20,768 nucleotides of DNA from NCBI GenBank assembly GCA_900545185.1, contig UQYH01000029.1:1-20768 (forward strand), given 5' to 3'. Below are positions 8,506 to 15,763 of the stretch, one piece after another. The notes beneath the pieces are model-generated. The model saw nothing but the letters and a program-made list of their open reading frames with translations, searched no databases and had not been told where the DNA came from. Position 1 is the stretch's first letter; the number at the start of each line of letters is the position of its first letter. Made by a program: the position numbers and the translations under genes. This DNA is from an uncultured Eubacteriales bacterium. Lineage in GTDB: Bacteria > Bacillota > Clostridia > UBA1381 > UBA9506.

Positions 8506-9744
8506 CTATGAGATTTGCAAAAACTCTGCCCGAAGCAGATTCATTGTGGTTAAGCTGTCACAAACAAACGCCTTTACAGAGCAGTTCGCGTAAGAACTGC
8601 GTTCCATCTCAACACTAATTGCCGCATCATCGTTTTTTAAAACCGACTGTTCGGTAACAGCCATATCAATCAGCGCATTATTTTCATCATACACTGCAAG
8701 AATCAAGGTTGCCGGCAAATCCTCTGCCGTACGATTCACCACCTTCGTACTCGCAATAATTTTTCCGTCGGCAGGCAGCGCAGCTAAAACATTTCCCAAG
8801 GAATCCAGCAGGCTCGGAATGGCTGCGGATAGTCCTTCCTGCATGGTTGTAACGGTAAATTCAGCAGGAACGGACTGACCATAACTGTCAAAAAGAGTGT
8901 CCTTCAGCTTGATTTTGTACTGAGACGAAAAATCTAATATTGGGTTGATGGTAACGGTTAATTGATTGCCGTCCGTAACGGTCACGTCAAATTGGTCGAT
9001 TGCCGCGCCGCCTTCATCATACACGCTCACCGCACCTTGACGAATCGGCGTTATCAGTTGATTACCGAACCGAACAGAAATCTCACCGCCGTAAATCGGG
9101 AAATCGTCATACCCGTCCTTCGGGTTAGCGGACAGGATGGTTTGGGGCACTATTTCGCCCTTAGAAAGCCAAACCTGATCGAAATACATGGTCGCAATGT
9201 CATATGAAGGAAGTCCGGGCTTCGGCCATCCCGAAGCAGAGACGTAAAAATATCTTACATCGCTCCAGCTTGGCTTTTTCACCGAGATAAACTTACTGAG
9301 CGGAATACTGATTTTCTTCCAGCCTACCCAGTCTAGCACAAGCTGATACAGAAAATAGTTATTTCCGTTTGACTGATCCCCCATCATACAAAAAGAAACG
9401 TTAGAACCGAACGCTTCCGGCAAATAAATCCATGCGTTAAACATGGTATACTCCGTCAGGTCGGCCGGAAATCCATTTGGATTTGAATACGTTGAATATA
9501 CTCTTTTCGTTGAATCCGGGTTTGCACATACCCATTTGGCCGATCTGTCATACATTCTTGTGACATCCATGCTTGTTGTAAGTCCCCAGCTGCCGATGGC
9601 ACTGTCTGTGTTGAATTTGCCCAAAATAATATCATCCGAAGCGGTATTTGCTTCTTGTGCAATACCCGTAAATTCAAGGCTCATGGTACATATAAGCCCA
9701 ACCATAAAAACAGCAATTACATTTCTTAATTGCAACAAAGTCAT
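8506..9744 (-). CDS. secreted carbohydrate-binding-like protein (one jelly-roll, one Ig-like, one C-terminal module)
   Basis: This 412-residue protein has a signal peptide (hydrophobic core VIAVFMVGLICTM, cleavage probably near GIAQ-EA, residue 31). Residues 38-194 form a jelly-roll-like module with the motif DWVGWKKISIP at 138-148, very close to a module in lyase 1 (YFLYQLVLDW here, YFIYQLMLDW there). Residues about 200-298 resemble an SbsA-type Ig domain. Residues about 318-410 are the C-terminal module ending CSVKAFVCDSLTTMNLL, also found in lyase 1 and in the upstream 566-residue protein. No lyase or hydrolase domain is present. The start at 9744 has an AAGGAAG ribosome site. The next gene (SLH anchor) follows after 18 bases. 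The likely role is glycan capture at the surface; no CBM family is assigned. Confidence 0.87.
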   Translation of the reverse strand: MTLLQLRNVIAVFMVGLICTMSLEFTGIAQEANTASDDIILGKFNTDSAIGSWGLTTSMDVTRMYDRSAKWVCANPDSTKRVYSTYSNPNGFPADLTEYTMFNAWIYLPEAFGSNVSFCMMGDQSNGNNYFLYQLVLDWVGWKKISIPLSKFISVKKPSWSDVRYFYVSASGWPKPGLPSYDIATMYFDQVWLSKGEIVPQTILSANPKDGYDDFPIYGGEISVRFGNQLITPIRQGAVSVYDEGGAAIDQFDVTVTDGNQLTVTINPILDFSSQYKIKLKDTLFDSYGQSVPAEFTVTTMQEGLSAAIPSLLDSLGNVLAALPADGKIIASTKVVNRTAEDLPATLILAVYDENNALIDMAVTEQSVLKNDDAAISVEMERSSYANCSVKAFVCDSLTTMNLLRAEFLQIS

Positions 9745-9793
9745 TCTTCCTTTCAGATAGATTGCAGAGCCGCTTTGTATTTCATTTCCTACC

Positions 9794-9836
9794 TAGGCAT
9801 TAGGGAGTCAAACGCCATATGCCTAACACATTCCCT
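9794..9836 (-). other. interleaved inverted repeats (pseudoknot-like) upstream of the 412-residue binding protein gene
   Basis: TAGGCAT (9794-9800) pairs with ATGCCTA (9819-9825), and AGGGA (9802-9806) pairs with TCCCT (9832-9836). The two stems interleave, as in an H-type pseudoknot, or could be alternatives. Together with the adjacent 12-bp hairpin they fill most of the 168-bp leader between two genes. They match no riboswitch class I can recognise. Confidence 0.35.
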
Positions 9837-9842
9837 GGAACA

Positions 9843-9883
9843 GGTACAGAGGCCAAGCCCTCCCCTTCCCGGTCTCTGTACCC
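9843..9883 (-). other. 12-bp hairpin with G-rich loop in an intergenic leader
   Basis: Arms 9843-9854 and 9871-9882 pair over 12 positions (GGTACAGAGGCC with GGTCTCTGTACC, one G-T wobble). On the transcribed (minus) strand the 16-nt loop carries GGG, GGGG and GGG runs, and a fourth GGG lies at 9883-9881. No T-run follows, so it is not a normal terminator. It lies 30 bases after the stop of the 566-residue protein gene and about 100 bases before the next start, so it could control the second gene or cap the upstream mRNA. Confidence 0.6.
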
Positions 9884-9912
9884 AAACGAACACAAAGAGT
9901 ACCTTTTTGTCC

Positions 9913-11613
9913 CTACTGTTGTGCAGTTAAAGGCAAAGGCTTCATGGTATGCAAGCCGTCCCAAATGAACGCCTTTACAGTACAGCCGTTATACTCGCCC
10001 GAAAGGGAAACATCCATGGTCGTACTTCCCTTCGGAAGGCTGTACGCTTGGAAATTCATATCAATCAGTTTGCCGTCTGCGTTGTAAACCGCAAGCAAAA
10101 TCGTTGCATGTTTTGCGTCAGAGAAGGTGTTTCTTGCATCTGCCGTGGCCGTAACCGCATTGTCTGTTATTACGGTTACAGGTGCCGAAATGTTAAACTT
10201 TGCAGTTTCCGCCGTAAAGAAAATCTCTGCCATATCGTTGATAACCGCACCGCTCGTCGTATAAATCGGCCCGGCTGCGCTCACCTCATAAAAACGATCA
10301 GCTTCCAAACCATTATAGAAAATAACATGCATTTCCTTACCGTAGTTTCCTACAAAATAGTCTTCTGTGCCGGAAACGGTAACTGTCCCCTTGCACGGAG
10401 AAGCAAGCGGCTTGCTATAGGAAATAACAACCTCTCTCCGATCAACCGGAACATTTTCTGCGCCCGTGGCCGGATTGGTGCTAACCAATGCCGTGCCGAT
10501 TGGTTCTTCCGCAATCGGCACTTCTTTAGATAACCAGAATTTTTCAATATTAAAGGTGGCTATGTCCCGATCGGCACCCGGATTCCATGTCTTATTATCG
10601 CCGTTTAGCTGAAGCCAGCTGACATCCTTCCAGTCCGGCCCCTTATCGCCGTCTGTATTGCCATACTGCGTCATAGCGTCAAGAGAAACAGAAACCAGCT
10701 TCCACCCTGTAAAGTTAAGATCAATCGGATAACGGAACCGATATGTTGTGCCCTCACCTGTCCAAACAATAACATTAAACCTGGCATCATATACCTGAGG
10801 TGAATACAACCATACGTTTAAGTATCCGTATGAAGTCCAGTCAGACGGAACCTCGCCTCTGGCTGCTTGATAGCCGTTGGTTTTGCTGACAAATAATCCC
10901 GATGCTTTTTCGCATTTTGCCGAAGCATCATACATTCTCGTAATGGTTGTATCGCTTGTCAGACCGACTCTGCTTGCTGCTGCTAAGCTGCTGTAATCGG
11001 CAATGGTAAAGGTGTCCTCCGTTGCTGCGGTACGGCTGCTCAGCCAAATTCTGTCCATGTAGATGGTCACATTTTCATCTTGGTCAAACGTCCATCCTTT
11101 TTCAATTCGGATGCCCTCAATATTGCTCCAATTTGGTGCATTCGCCGCCTTAAAAGCGCTGAACGGAATGGTTACCTGCTTCCAGCCCGTAAAATTAAGA
11201 GGAAGTTCATAGTTAAACTGATTGTTCGCCGTGGTTCGCGGGCTTCTCGCCGATATGTGCACATTGGAGCTATACACCTGGGGAGAATACACCCATAGAT
11301 TAAATGCGCCGTATCCGCTGAGGTCTGCCGGATACGTTGTGTCACCGCTTTCAAAGAGAACGGACGATGCCAACGTATTAAACACAAGCTTTGCGGACAC
11401 ATTGCCCGAGAGTACAATGTTCTTTTCTGTGGCCAAACCGTTTGTTTCATCGGCACGCTGCACATCATTCACTTTTTTGATTGCTTCGCTGCTGTCAAAT
11501 TTAGCAATCAGCAAAACGCTTTCATCCTCTGCCGCCGCATTAAATGCACCGATTGTACCCAGTACCAATAAAAATACCAAAACCAGAACCATACTTTTTT
11601 TCGCCTTTAACAT
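9913..11613 (-). CDS. secreted carbohydrate-binding-like protein (two jelly-roll, one Ig-like, one C-terminal module)
   Basis: A signal peptide is present (core VLVLVFLLVLGTIGAF, cleavage around AAA-ED, residue 28). The 566-residue protein has two related jelly-roll-like modules, residues 33-193 and 200-362, each with the motif NFTGWK (140-145 and 300-305) and a closing IWLSS or FWLSK strand. Residues 374-468 form an SbsA-type Ig-like domain (STNPATGAENVPVDRREVVISYS). Residues 473-560 form a C-terminal module ending CTVKAFIWDGLHTMKPL. The order and sequence parallel residues 1100-1625 of lyase 1, so this is a free-standing copy of that enzyme's non-catalytic tail. No catalytic motif is present. 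The start at 11613 has an AGGGTG ribosome site; a nearby ATG at 11620 is out of frame. A secreted glycan-binding protein is the best call; ligand and CBM family are unknown. Confidence 0.87.
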   Translation of the reverse strand: MLKAKKSMVLVLVFLLVLGTIGAFNAAAEDESVLLIAKFDSSEAIKKVNDVQRADETNGLATEKNIVLSGNVSAKLVFNTLASSVLFESGDTTYPADLSGYGAFNLWVYSPQVYSSNVHISARSPRTTANNQFNYELPLNFTGWKQVTIPFSAFKAANAPNWSNIEGIRIEKGWTFDQDENVTIYMDRIWLSSRTAATEDTFTIADYSSLAAASRVGLTSDTTITRMYDASAKCEKASGLFVSKTNGYQAARGEVPSDWTSYGYLNVWLYSPQVYDARFNVIVWTGEGTTYRFRYPIDLNFTGWKLVSVSLDAMTQYGNTDGDKGPDWKDVSWLQLNGDNKTWNPGADRDIATFNIEKFWLSKEVPIAEEPIGTALVSTNPATGAENVPVDRREVVISYSKPLASPCKGTVTVSGTEDYFVGNYGKEMHVIFYNGLEADRFYEVSAAGPIYTTSGAVINDMAEIFFTAETAKFNISAPVTVITDNAVTATADARNTFSDAKHATILLAVYNADGKLIDMNFQAYSLPKGSTTMDVSLSGEYNGCTVKAFIWDGLHTMKPLPLTAQQ

Positions 11614-11715
11614 TTTTCATCACCCTACCTTAATTATTTTAGTCACATGCGAAAGCACAACAACCCCATATGCGGAGCGGTTTTACCGCACGTGTTACAT
11701 CACAAATCCACTTTA

Positions 11716-11744
11716 AAAATATCGGAAGCGACATTCCTGTTCAA
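11716..11744 (-). promoter_or_regulatory. possible weak promoter upstream of the 566-residue binding protein gene
   Basis: TTGAAC (11744-11739) and TATTTT (11721-11716) are separated by exactly 17 bases, each matching the vegetative consensus at four of six positions. The 191-bp gap between lyase 2 and this gene also holds a small stem (GCGGT 11677-11681 with ACCGC 11685-11689), but no clear terminator. Readthrough from the lyase promoters remains possible. Confidence 0.3.
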
Positions 11745-11804
11745 TATAATAAACGGCCGAAAAGTTCCCCAAAACGAGGGTGATTTTTATCAATCGTCAT
11801 ATGG

Positions 11805-14800
11805 TCATTTCATTTGAAATTTAGAAGTAATACTGCCGCCCATGCTTGCTTCAAAATTCAAATGAAGAATCGTGGAAGCTTCCGCGTCCTCTACCTCAAC
11901 CCGATCACTTTTTTCCAAAGGTGTTAATCCTTGTTTGGGGATGGTAAGAACCCCTTCGGTTAGCTTATGAGTGGGATCCGATATCGAAACTGTATACACA
12001 CCGTTTTCTTCCCGAACCATAACAACCATCGGCACGGATGCTGTCATGCCCTCAAACTCTCCACTTTGCCAAAATACGATTCCGGTTATATTTTTTGTTT
12101 TTTCGCGAACCGCCTGAACAGACAAAGTGTTGGCCAAAACCAAAACATCGGGATTTTCTGCATAGGCTTTCGTTTCGTCTGCTGTTTTGTTGGGGAGCAA
12201 TACATAGGAATAGCTTGCGTCTGTCGGATTCACACCATGGTCAAGCCATGCTTCCAAAAAGCTTGGATTGTTATCTGTCTTTTTCAGATTAAGCGCTGCC
12301 GCACCCGGAAAATAATAACCGCCCGTCCCTTCTATGTTCATCCATGAGACATTCGGCATCGACTTTTCATAACCGTTTTCCTTGGGCATCATCTCTCCGT
12401 TCACCACAATGTCCTCTCCGCCGAACACAAAGCCCTGTGTTGTGTCCACATTCATGCTGCCGTCTGCCATCGGCGGAAAGATTTTGGCTTCCGTCACACT
12501 GTTCCAGCCATTAATCGTGTTGCCGTGCCCCGCATATTTTACATACCTGCCTTGCAGATTTTGTAAATCATATGCTTCCAAATCGTTGGTTGTACCGCTG
12601 CTTCTGCCGGAAAATACGGTTGTCCACTTCCTGCCGTCCTCGGATATCTGCAAATCGAAAATTGTTTGTCTGGCAGACCCTGAATGGAAGGAGAGTCCGA
12701 TGTAACCTAATGTTTTAACTTCGCCCAAATCAAATTGCAGGCTTTCCTCTCCTTCTGCCGACCATCTGGTTGAAAAGTTTCCGTCAATCACGTTTTCCGG
12801 GCCGTTTGTCGGCTCCGGTACGCTGCTTGCCGTAACGTCTGCTATGTCATACGTCTGAATGGTTTCAACATTTTCTTTTTGCAAAGTCTTTTTCAGCATT
12901 CTGTTTTCAATTGTCGTTTCTACATGAAAGCCGTTGGATGCATGAATGTCGGCGCCCAGTGCAACCATTTCGTCATCAAACAAAAACCAAGATTTTTTTG
13001 CCATAAGATTGCAGACATGCTTAGGAAGGCCCCCGCCGCTCCATTCGGCCGTGGTGGGCTTCCCTCCCTCACTGTGGAAGGATTCCAGCTGCATTGCCGC
13101 TGCCGCGTACTTCTCATCCAAATCCGTACCGCCGACAAAATCCTGACTGCTCAAATATGCATCGCTGCCGACAATGCTCAGTTCTTCACGCTGCTGGGTA
13201 TCTGCCGTAACGCCGGGCATTCTGTACCGATTTACATTATTCCAATAGCTGTTCTCGTACTGGCCAAGGTCATCATTATATAAATACACCATGCCATCTC
13301 CCATATACCAGCCCTTCATATTGTTGGCATTAAGACTTTCATAGTTATAAATTCGTTCCGACGACATGGAAATCCCCAGTGCATACCCATCCTTTTGCTG
13401 TACCACTCTATCCATGTTTCCGTAAACCCTGGCAATTTCGTAATTTTCACGGGGGAGAATACTCGTGTCCTGCATAATTTCATTCAAACAGCCGATCAAA
13501 TTAATTTCAACACCGTTATAATAATCAGAAAGCGTATCTTCTGTTACCTGGTATTTAATCATTGATTTGATGCGCTTCGCATCCTCCGGCTTCACAACAT
13601 CCAAAAGGCGAAGCAGACTGTTAACAATTGATACACCGGTAGAATGTCCGCCGTCCGGCCCTCTGCCTTTTACCATGCTCATCATGCCGCCCTTGTAAAT
13701 AAACGGCTCTACCGAATCATAAATCCATGCGGTTATATTGCCCTTCATGGGATTGGTCACTTCAAATTTTGTGTTGCCCAGCACACTTAAAATGTTTGAC
13801 ATGGAATCGAATAAAATGGAGCCGTAAACACCGATATACGGAACTTTGTTATGCATGATAAAAGAGCCGTCCCGATAAAATCCGTCACCGCTATCTACAT
13901 ATTGATAAATATTATTGATGGCATCTCTTGCAAATACCAAACGCTTTGCGTCCTCCTCTAAGGCTGATGCCGCAATGATGATATACGCAATATCCGTTTT
14001 GTTGGAACCCGTCATAGACGGTTCATTCATTAAGGCATCAATCGGCTCTAAGTATTTAAAAATTTGTTTCTCATTCAGCTCAGGTTCTAACAGCATTAAA
14101 GTCTTGACGAGATAGCTCGGTGCGCCGATATACCAGTACCACCAGTTTCCGCTTGTACCGTTTTTAACGTTTTCACCATAAACATGATCGTAAGCCCAAT
14201 CGAGTGCATAAATAATATCTTTTTTCAAGCGCTTTCTTTGATACAGCGGGTTTCCGCTTCTGGAATATGCCAATGCCATATTGTAAATATGACTGTAAAT
14301 TTCCTCCAGGTATGAACAGTCAGAAGAGGTGCCTGTTCCCCACGGAACTGCCCCTTCTGTCTTATTCATTGATTCCCACGATTTTCTGCCGCTGCGTTCA
14401 ATGCCTTCCAATTGCTTTTTGACAGACTCGTTGTTTTTGTCCACTTCGCCGCCCATAATCAGCTTTCTGTACTGATTTTTAACAGCTTCAAAATCTTCGC
14501 TTTTCATCGTGCTGTCATCAAGCGCTTCATGCGTGGTTGCATACGCCAAAAGCATTGCAAAATCCTCGCGCTGTGCAAAAATATCTGTATATTTTTCTTC
14601 GCCGATCAGGGTTAAATCCCCTGCCGCAACGCTGTGTTTGCCCAGTGCCTTAGCACACTGAATAAGCGGTACATAAATGATGTCGTTTTCCGTAAGCGGT
14701 GCTGCTTCTGCCGTAGCTTTTTCGCCGTTTATAACAAGCTCACTTCCGGAATCAGTGCCGGAGACGCTGTTTTTACCAAGCTGCATTCGAAATGCGCCTG

Positions 14801-15635
14801 CATCCGATGTCACTGCAGCGCCTAAATAGTGTTCAAAAAAGCGTAACGGAGCCATAGAGATGCCACCGCACTCTATCACCTTTGACCCCTGCTCGTCAAG
14901 CCGAGTCACTTTGCCGTTTTGCATAACGTTTCCGCTGTAATCATAAACAGCCGTAAAGGTTTTATTAAGCGCCGCATATTCTGCTTCTGCCTCGGCCGAA
15001 GCACCCGTTGCCGAACCCCCCGACCCGCCTTCGGAGACAGATGACATAATGCCGACAATCGAATCTATGTAAAGCTCCGTATCGGCTGTCGCCTTTAACT
15101 CCCACCCGTCTGCTGCAAAGCTTAACCTGTTGACCTGAGAAATTCTTGCACTTCTGACATTATCAAAAGCAGAAGGGAGAAAGGTAATCAGTTTCCAGCC
15201 TTCCCAATCTACTTTCTGTACGCCCGAAATCAAGTAAGACACACCTACATTTGTCGTTTGGTCACAGTAAAGCACCATACGAAATTCGGAATTGGTTGCT
15301 TTTGTTGAATACATCCATACATCAACCTGACTAAAAACACTCCAGTCCCTTGGAACATTGGCAAAATTTATCGCTTTCGTTACGGTCGGATTACCCCACA
15401 TGGTCGAGTACATACCTGTTTTGGTTTTTTTATCGCTTGGCACACCGCCCGATTTTAATACCGTTGAAGCATTATTCATATCAACAATCGTATGTCGGTT
15501 GCTTTGTGCAGTAGTTGTTTTCTCAACATAGCCGTCCCATAATGCAAACCCATTCATGTTGGGAACAAATAAAGTAAGCACTAAGGTAAGCGAAAGAATC
15601 TTATAAAATTTTGAAATAAAAATTTTGTTTTTCAA
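11805..15635 (-). CDS. secreted polysaccharide lyase family 8 (PL8) with an inserted F5/8C domain (lyase 2)
   Basis: This 1276-residue enzyme is predicted to cleave uronic-acid-containing polysaccharide by beta-elimination outside the cell. The start is TTG at 15635, eight bases after a perfect AAGGAGG; the upstream in-frame ATG at 15674 lacks a ribosome site and lies about 12 bases from the predicted transcription start. After a signal peptide come a jelly-roll-like module (about 47-198, DWEGWK 143-148), a copper-amine-oxidase-N-like module (about 225-346) and the PL8 alpha/alpha toroid. PL8 signatures are NWW at 497-499, Asn545 in TGSNKTD, His595 in FIMHNK, Tyr604 in GVYG, Arg658 in KGRG, and Glu766 in YNYES before NNMKGWYMGDG. 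The Asn-His-Tyr-Arg spacing (50, 9, 63) equals that of characterised PL8 enzymes. An F5/8C domain splits the beta-sandwich. It lacks the C-terminal binding tail of lyase 1. The substrate is unknown. Confidence 0.93.
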   Translation of the reverse strand: MKNKIFISKFYKILSLTLVLTLFVPNMNGFALWDGYVEKTTTAQSNRHTIVDMNNASTVLKSGGVPSDKKTKTGMYSTMWGNPTVTKAINFANVPRDWSVFSQVDVWMYSTKATNSEFRMVLYCDQTTNVGVSYLISGVQKVDWEGWKLITFLPSAFDNVRSARISQVNRLSFAADGWELKATADTELYIDSIVGIMSSVSEGGSGGSATGASAEAEAEYAALNKTFTAVYDYSGNVMQNGKVTRLDEQGSKVIECGGISMAPLRFFEHYLGAAVTSDAGAFRMQLGKNSVSGTDSGSELVINGEKATAEAAPLTENDIIYVPLIQCAKALGKHSVAAGDLTLIGEEKYTDIFAQREDFAMLLAYATTHEALDDSTMKSEDFEAVKNQYRKLIMGGEVDKNNESVKKQLEGIERSGRKSWESMNKTEGAVPWGTGTSSDCSYLEEIYSHIYNMALAYSRSGNPLYQRKRLKKDIIYALDWAYDHVYGENVKNGTSGNWWYWYIGAPSYLVKTLMLLEPELNEKQIFKYLEPIDALMNEPSMTGSNKTDIAYIIIAASALEEDAKRLVFARDAINNIYQYVDSGDGFYRDGSFIMHNKVPYIGVYGSILFDSMSNILSVLGNTKFEVTNPMKGNITAWIYDSVEPFIYKGGMMSMVKGRGPDGGHSTGVSIVNSLLRLLDVVKPEDAKRIKSMIKYQVTEDTLSDYYNGVEINLIGCLNEIMQDTSILPRENYEIARVYGNMDRVVQQKDGYALGISMSSERIYNYESLNANNMKGWYMGDGMVYLYNDDLGQYENSYWNNVNRYRMPGVTADTQQREELSIVGSDAYLSSQDFVGGTDLDEKYAAAAMQLESFHSEGGKPTTAEWSGGGLPKHVCNLMAKKSWFLFDDEMVALGADIHASNGFHVETTIENRMLKKTLQKENVETIQTYDIADVTASSVPEPTNGPENVIDGNFSTRWSAEGEESLQFDLGEVKTLGYIGLSFHSGSARQTIFDLQISEDGRKWTTVFSGRSSGTTNDLEAYDLQNLQGRYVKYAGHGNTINGWNSVTEAKIFPPMADGSMNVDTTQGFVFGGEDIVVNGEMMPKENGYEKSMPNVSWMNIEGTGGYYFPGAAALNLKKTDNNPSFLEAWLDHGVNPTDASYSYVLLPNKTADETKAYAENPDVLVLANTLSVQAVREKTKNITGIVFWQSGEFEGMTASVPMVVMVREENGVYTVSISDPTHKLTEGVLTIPKQGLTPLEKSDRVEVEDAEASTILHLNFEASMGGSITSKFQMK
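12408..12899 (-). other. F5/8 type C (discoidin/CBM32-like) domain insertion within lyase 2
   Basis: Residues about 913-1076 of lyase 2 have no counterpart in its paralogue. Lyase 1 goes directly from TTIENRK to VVVDGES, while lyase 2 has TTIENRM, about 160 residues, then IVVNGEM. The inserted part holds a recognisable F5/8C domain: VTASSVPEPTNGPENVIDG, then FSTRWSAEGEESLQFDLGEV, ending GWNSVTEAKIF. This fold commonly binds galactose, GalNAc or uronic-acid sugars; its ligand here is not known. Confidence 0.82.
13645..13715 (-). repeat. nucleotide-level conserved block shared by the two lyase genes (copy A)
   Basis: This 71-bp stretch matches 18759-18829 at 66 positions by eye. It encodes the same segment in both lyases, from FIYKGGMMSMVKG to RGPDGGH, around the catalytic arginine. 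It is the most conserved stretch I noticed and reflects tandem paralogy, possibly with gene conversion or strong constraint. Confidence 0.8.
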
Positions 15636-15650
15636 AGCAACTGCCTCCTT
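15633..15650 (-). promoter_or_regulatory. perfect ribosome-binding site fixing a TTG start for lyase 2
   Basis: AAGGAGG (15650-15644) is followed by 8 bases and TTG (15635-15633). The protein then begins KNKIFISKFYKIL, a normal basic signal-peptide start. This decides against the in-frame ATG at 15674. Confidence 0.85.
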
Positions 15651-15692
15651 GCAAAATAAGCCCCGCTTCATCATATCAATCTCTATATGTCT

Positions 15693-15721
15693 ATTTTATA
15701 TCGGTTTTCTGTGTAAATCAA
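15693..15721 (-). promoter_or_regulatory. promoter of lyase 2
   Basis: TTGATT (15721-15716) and TAAAAT (15698-15693) are separated by 17 bases. The -35 box and spacing equal those of the promoter before lyase 1, and the -35 box overlaps the downstream copy of a direct repeat. The predicted transcription start near 15686 gives a leader of about 50 bases to the TTG start. Confidence 0.6.
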
Positions 15722-15753
15722 TGAATTTTTTCCACCATCAATGAACTTTTTTC
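15717..15753 (-). promoter_or_regulatory. 20-bp-period direct repeat, probable activator operator upstream of lyase 2
   Basis: On the plus strand, ATCAATGAATTTTTTCC (15717-15733) and ATCAATGAACTTTTTTC (15737-15753) agree at 15 of 17 positions with a period of exactly 20 bp. The promoter-proximal copy overlaps the -35 box. Tandem direct repeats about two helical turns apart and touching the -35 box are how AraC-family activators commonly bind. A regulator that may be of this class is encoded at the other end of the locus; the link is an inference. Confidence 0.55.
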
Positions 15754-15763
15754 ATCATTTTGC

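Noticed and set aside
9949..10533. A 194-codon open frame on the plus strand
   Set aside because: It lies wholly antisense to the 566-residue binding protein, has no recognisable domain and a cysteine/arginine-rich composition typical of an antisense shadow.
11671..11690. Small inverted repeats upstream of the 566-residue protein gene as a terminator or riboswitch
   Set aside because: The stems are 5 bp, mutually exclusive and without a T-run; this could be chance.
11790..11795. A further ATTGAT core downstream of lyase 2, like the lyase promoter box
   Set aside because: No -10 box lies 16-18 bases downstream and the wider motif does not match.
15636..15674. ATG at 15674 as start of lyase 2
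   Set aside because: It lacks a good ribosome site, lies about 12 bases from the predicted transcription start, and the perfect AAGGAGG falls inside the extended frame just before TTG.
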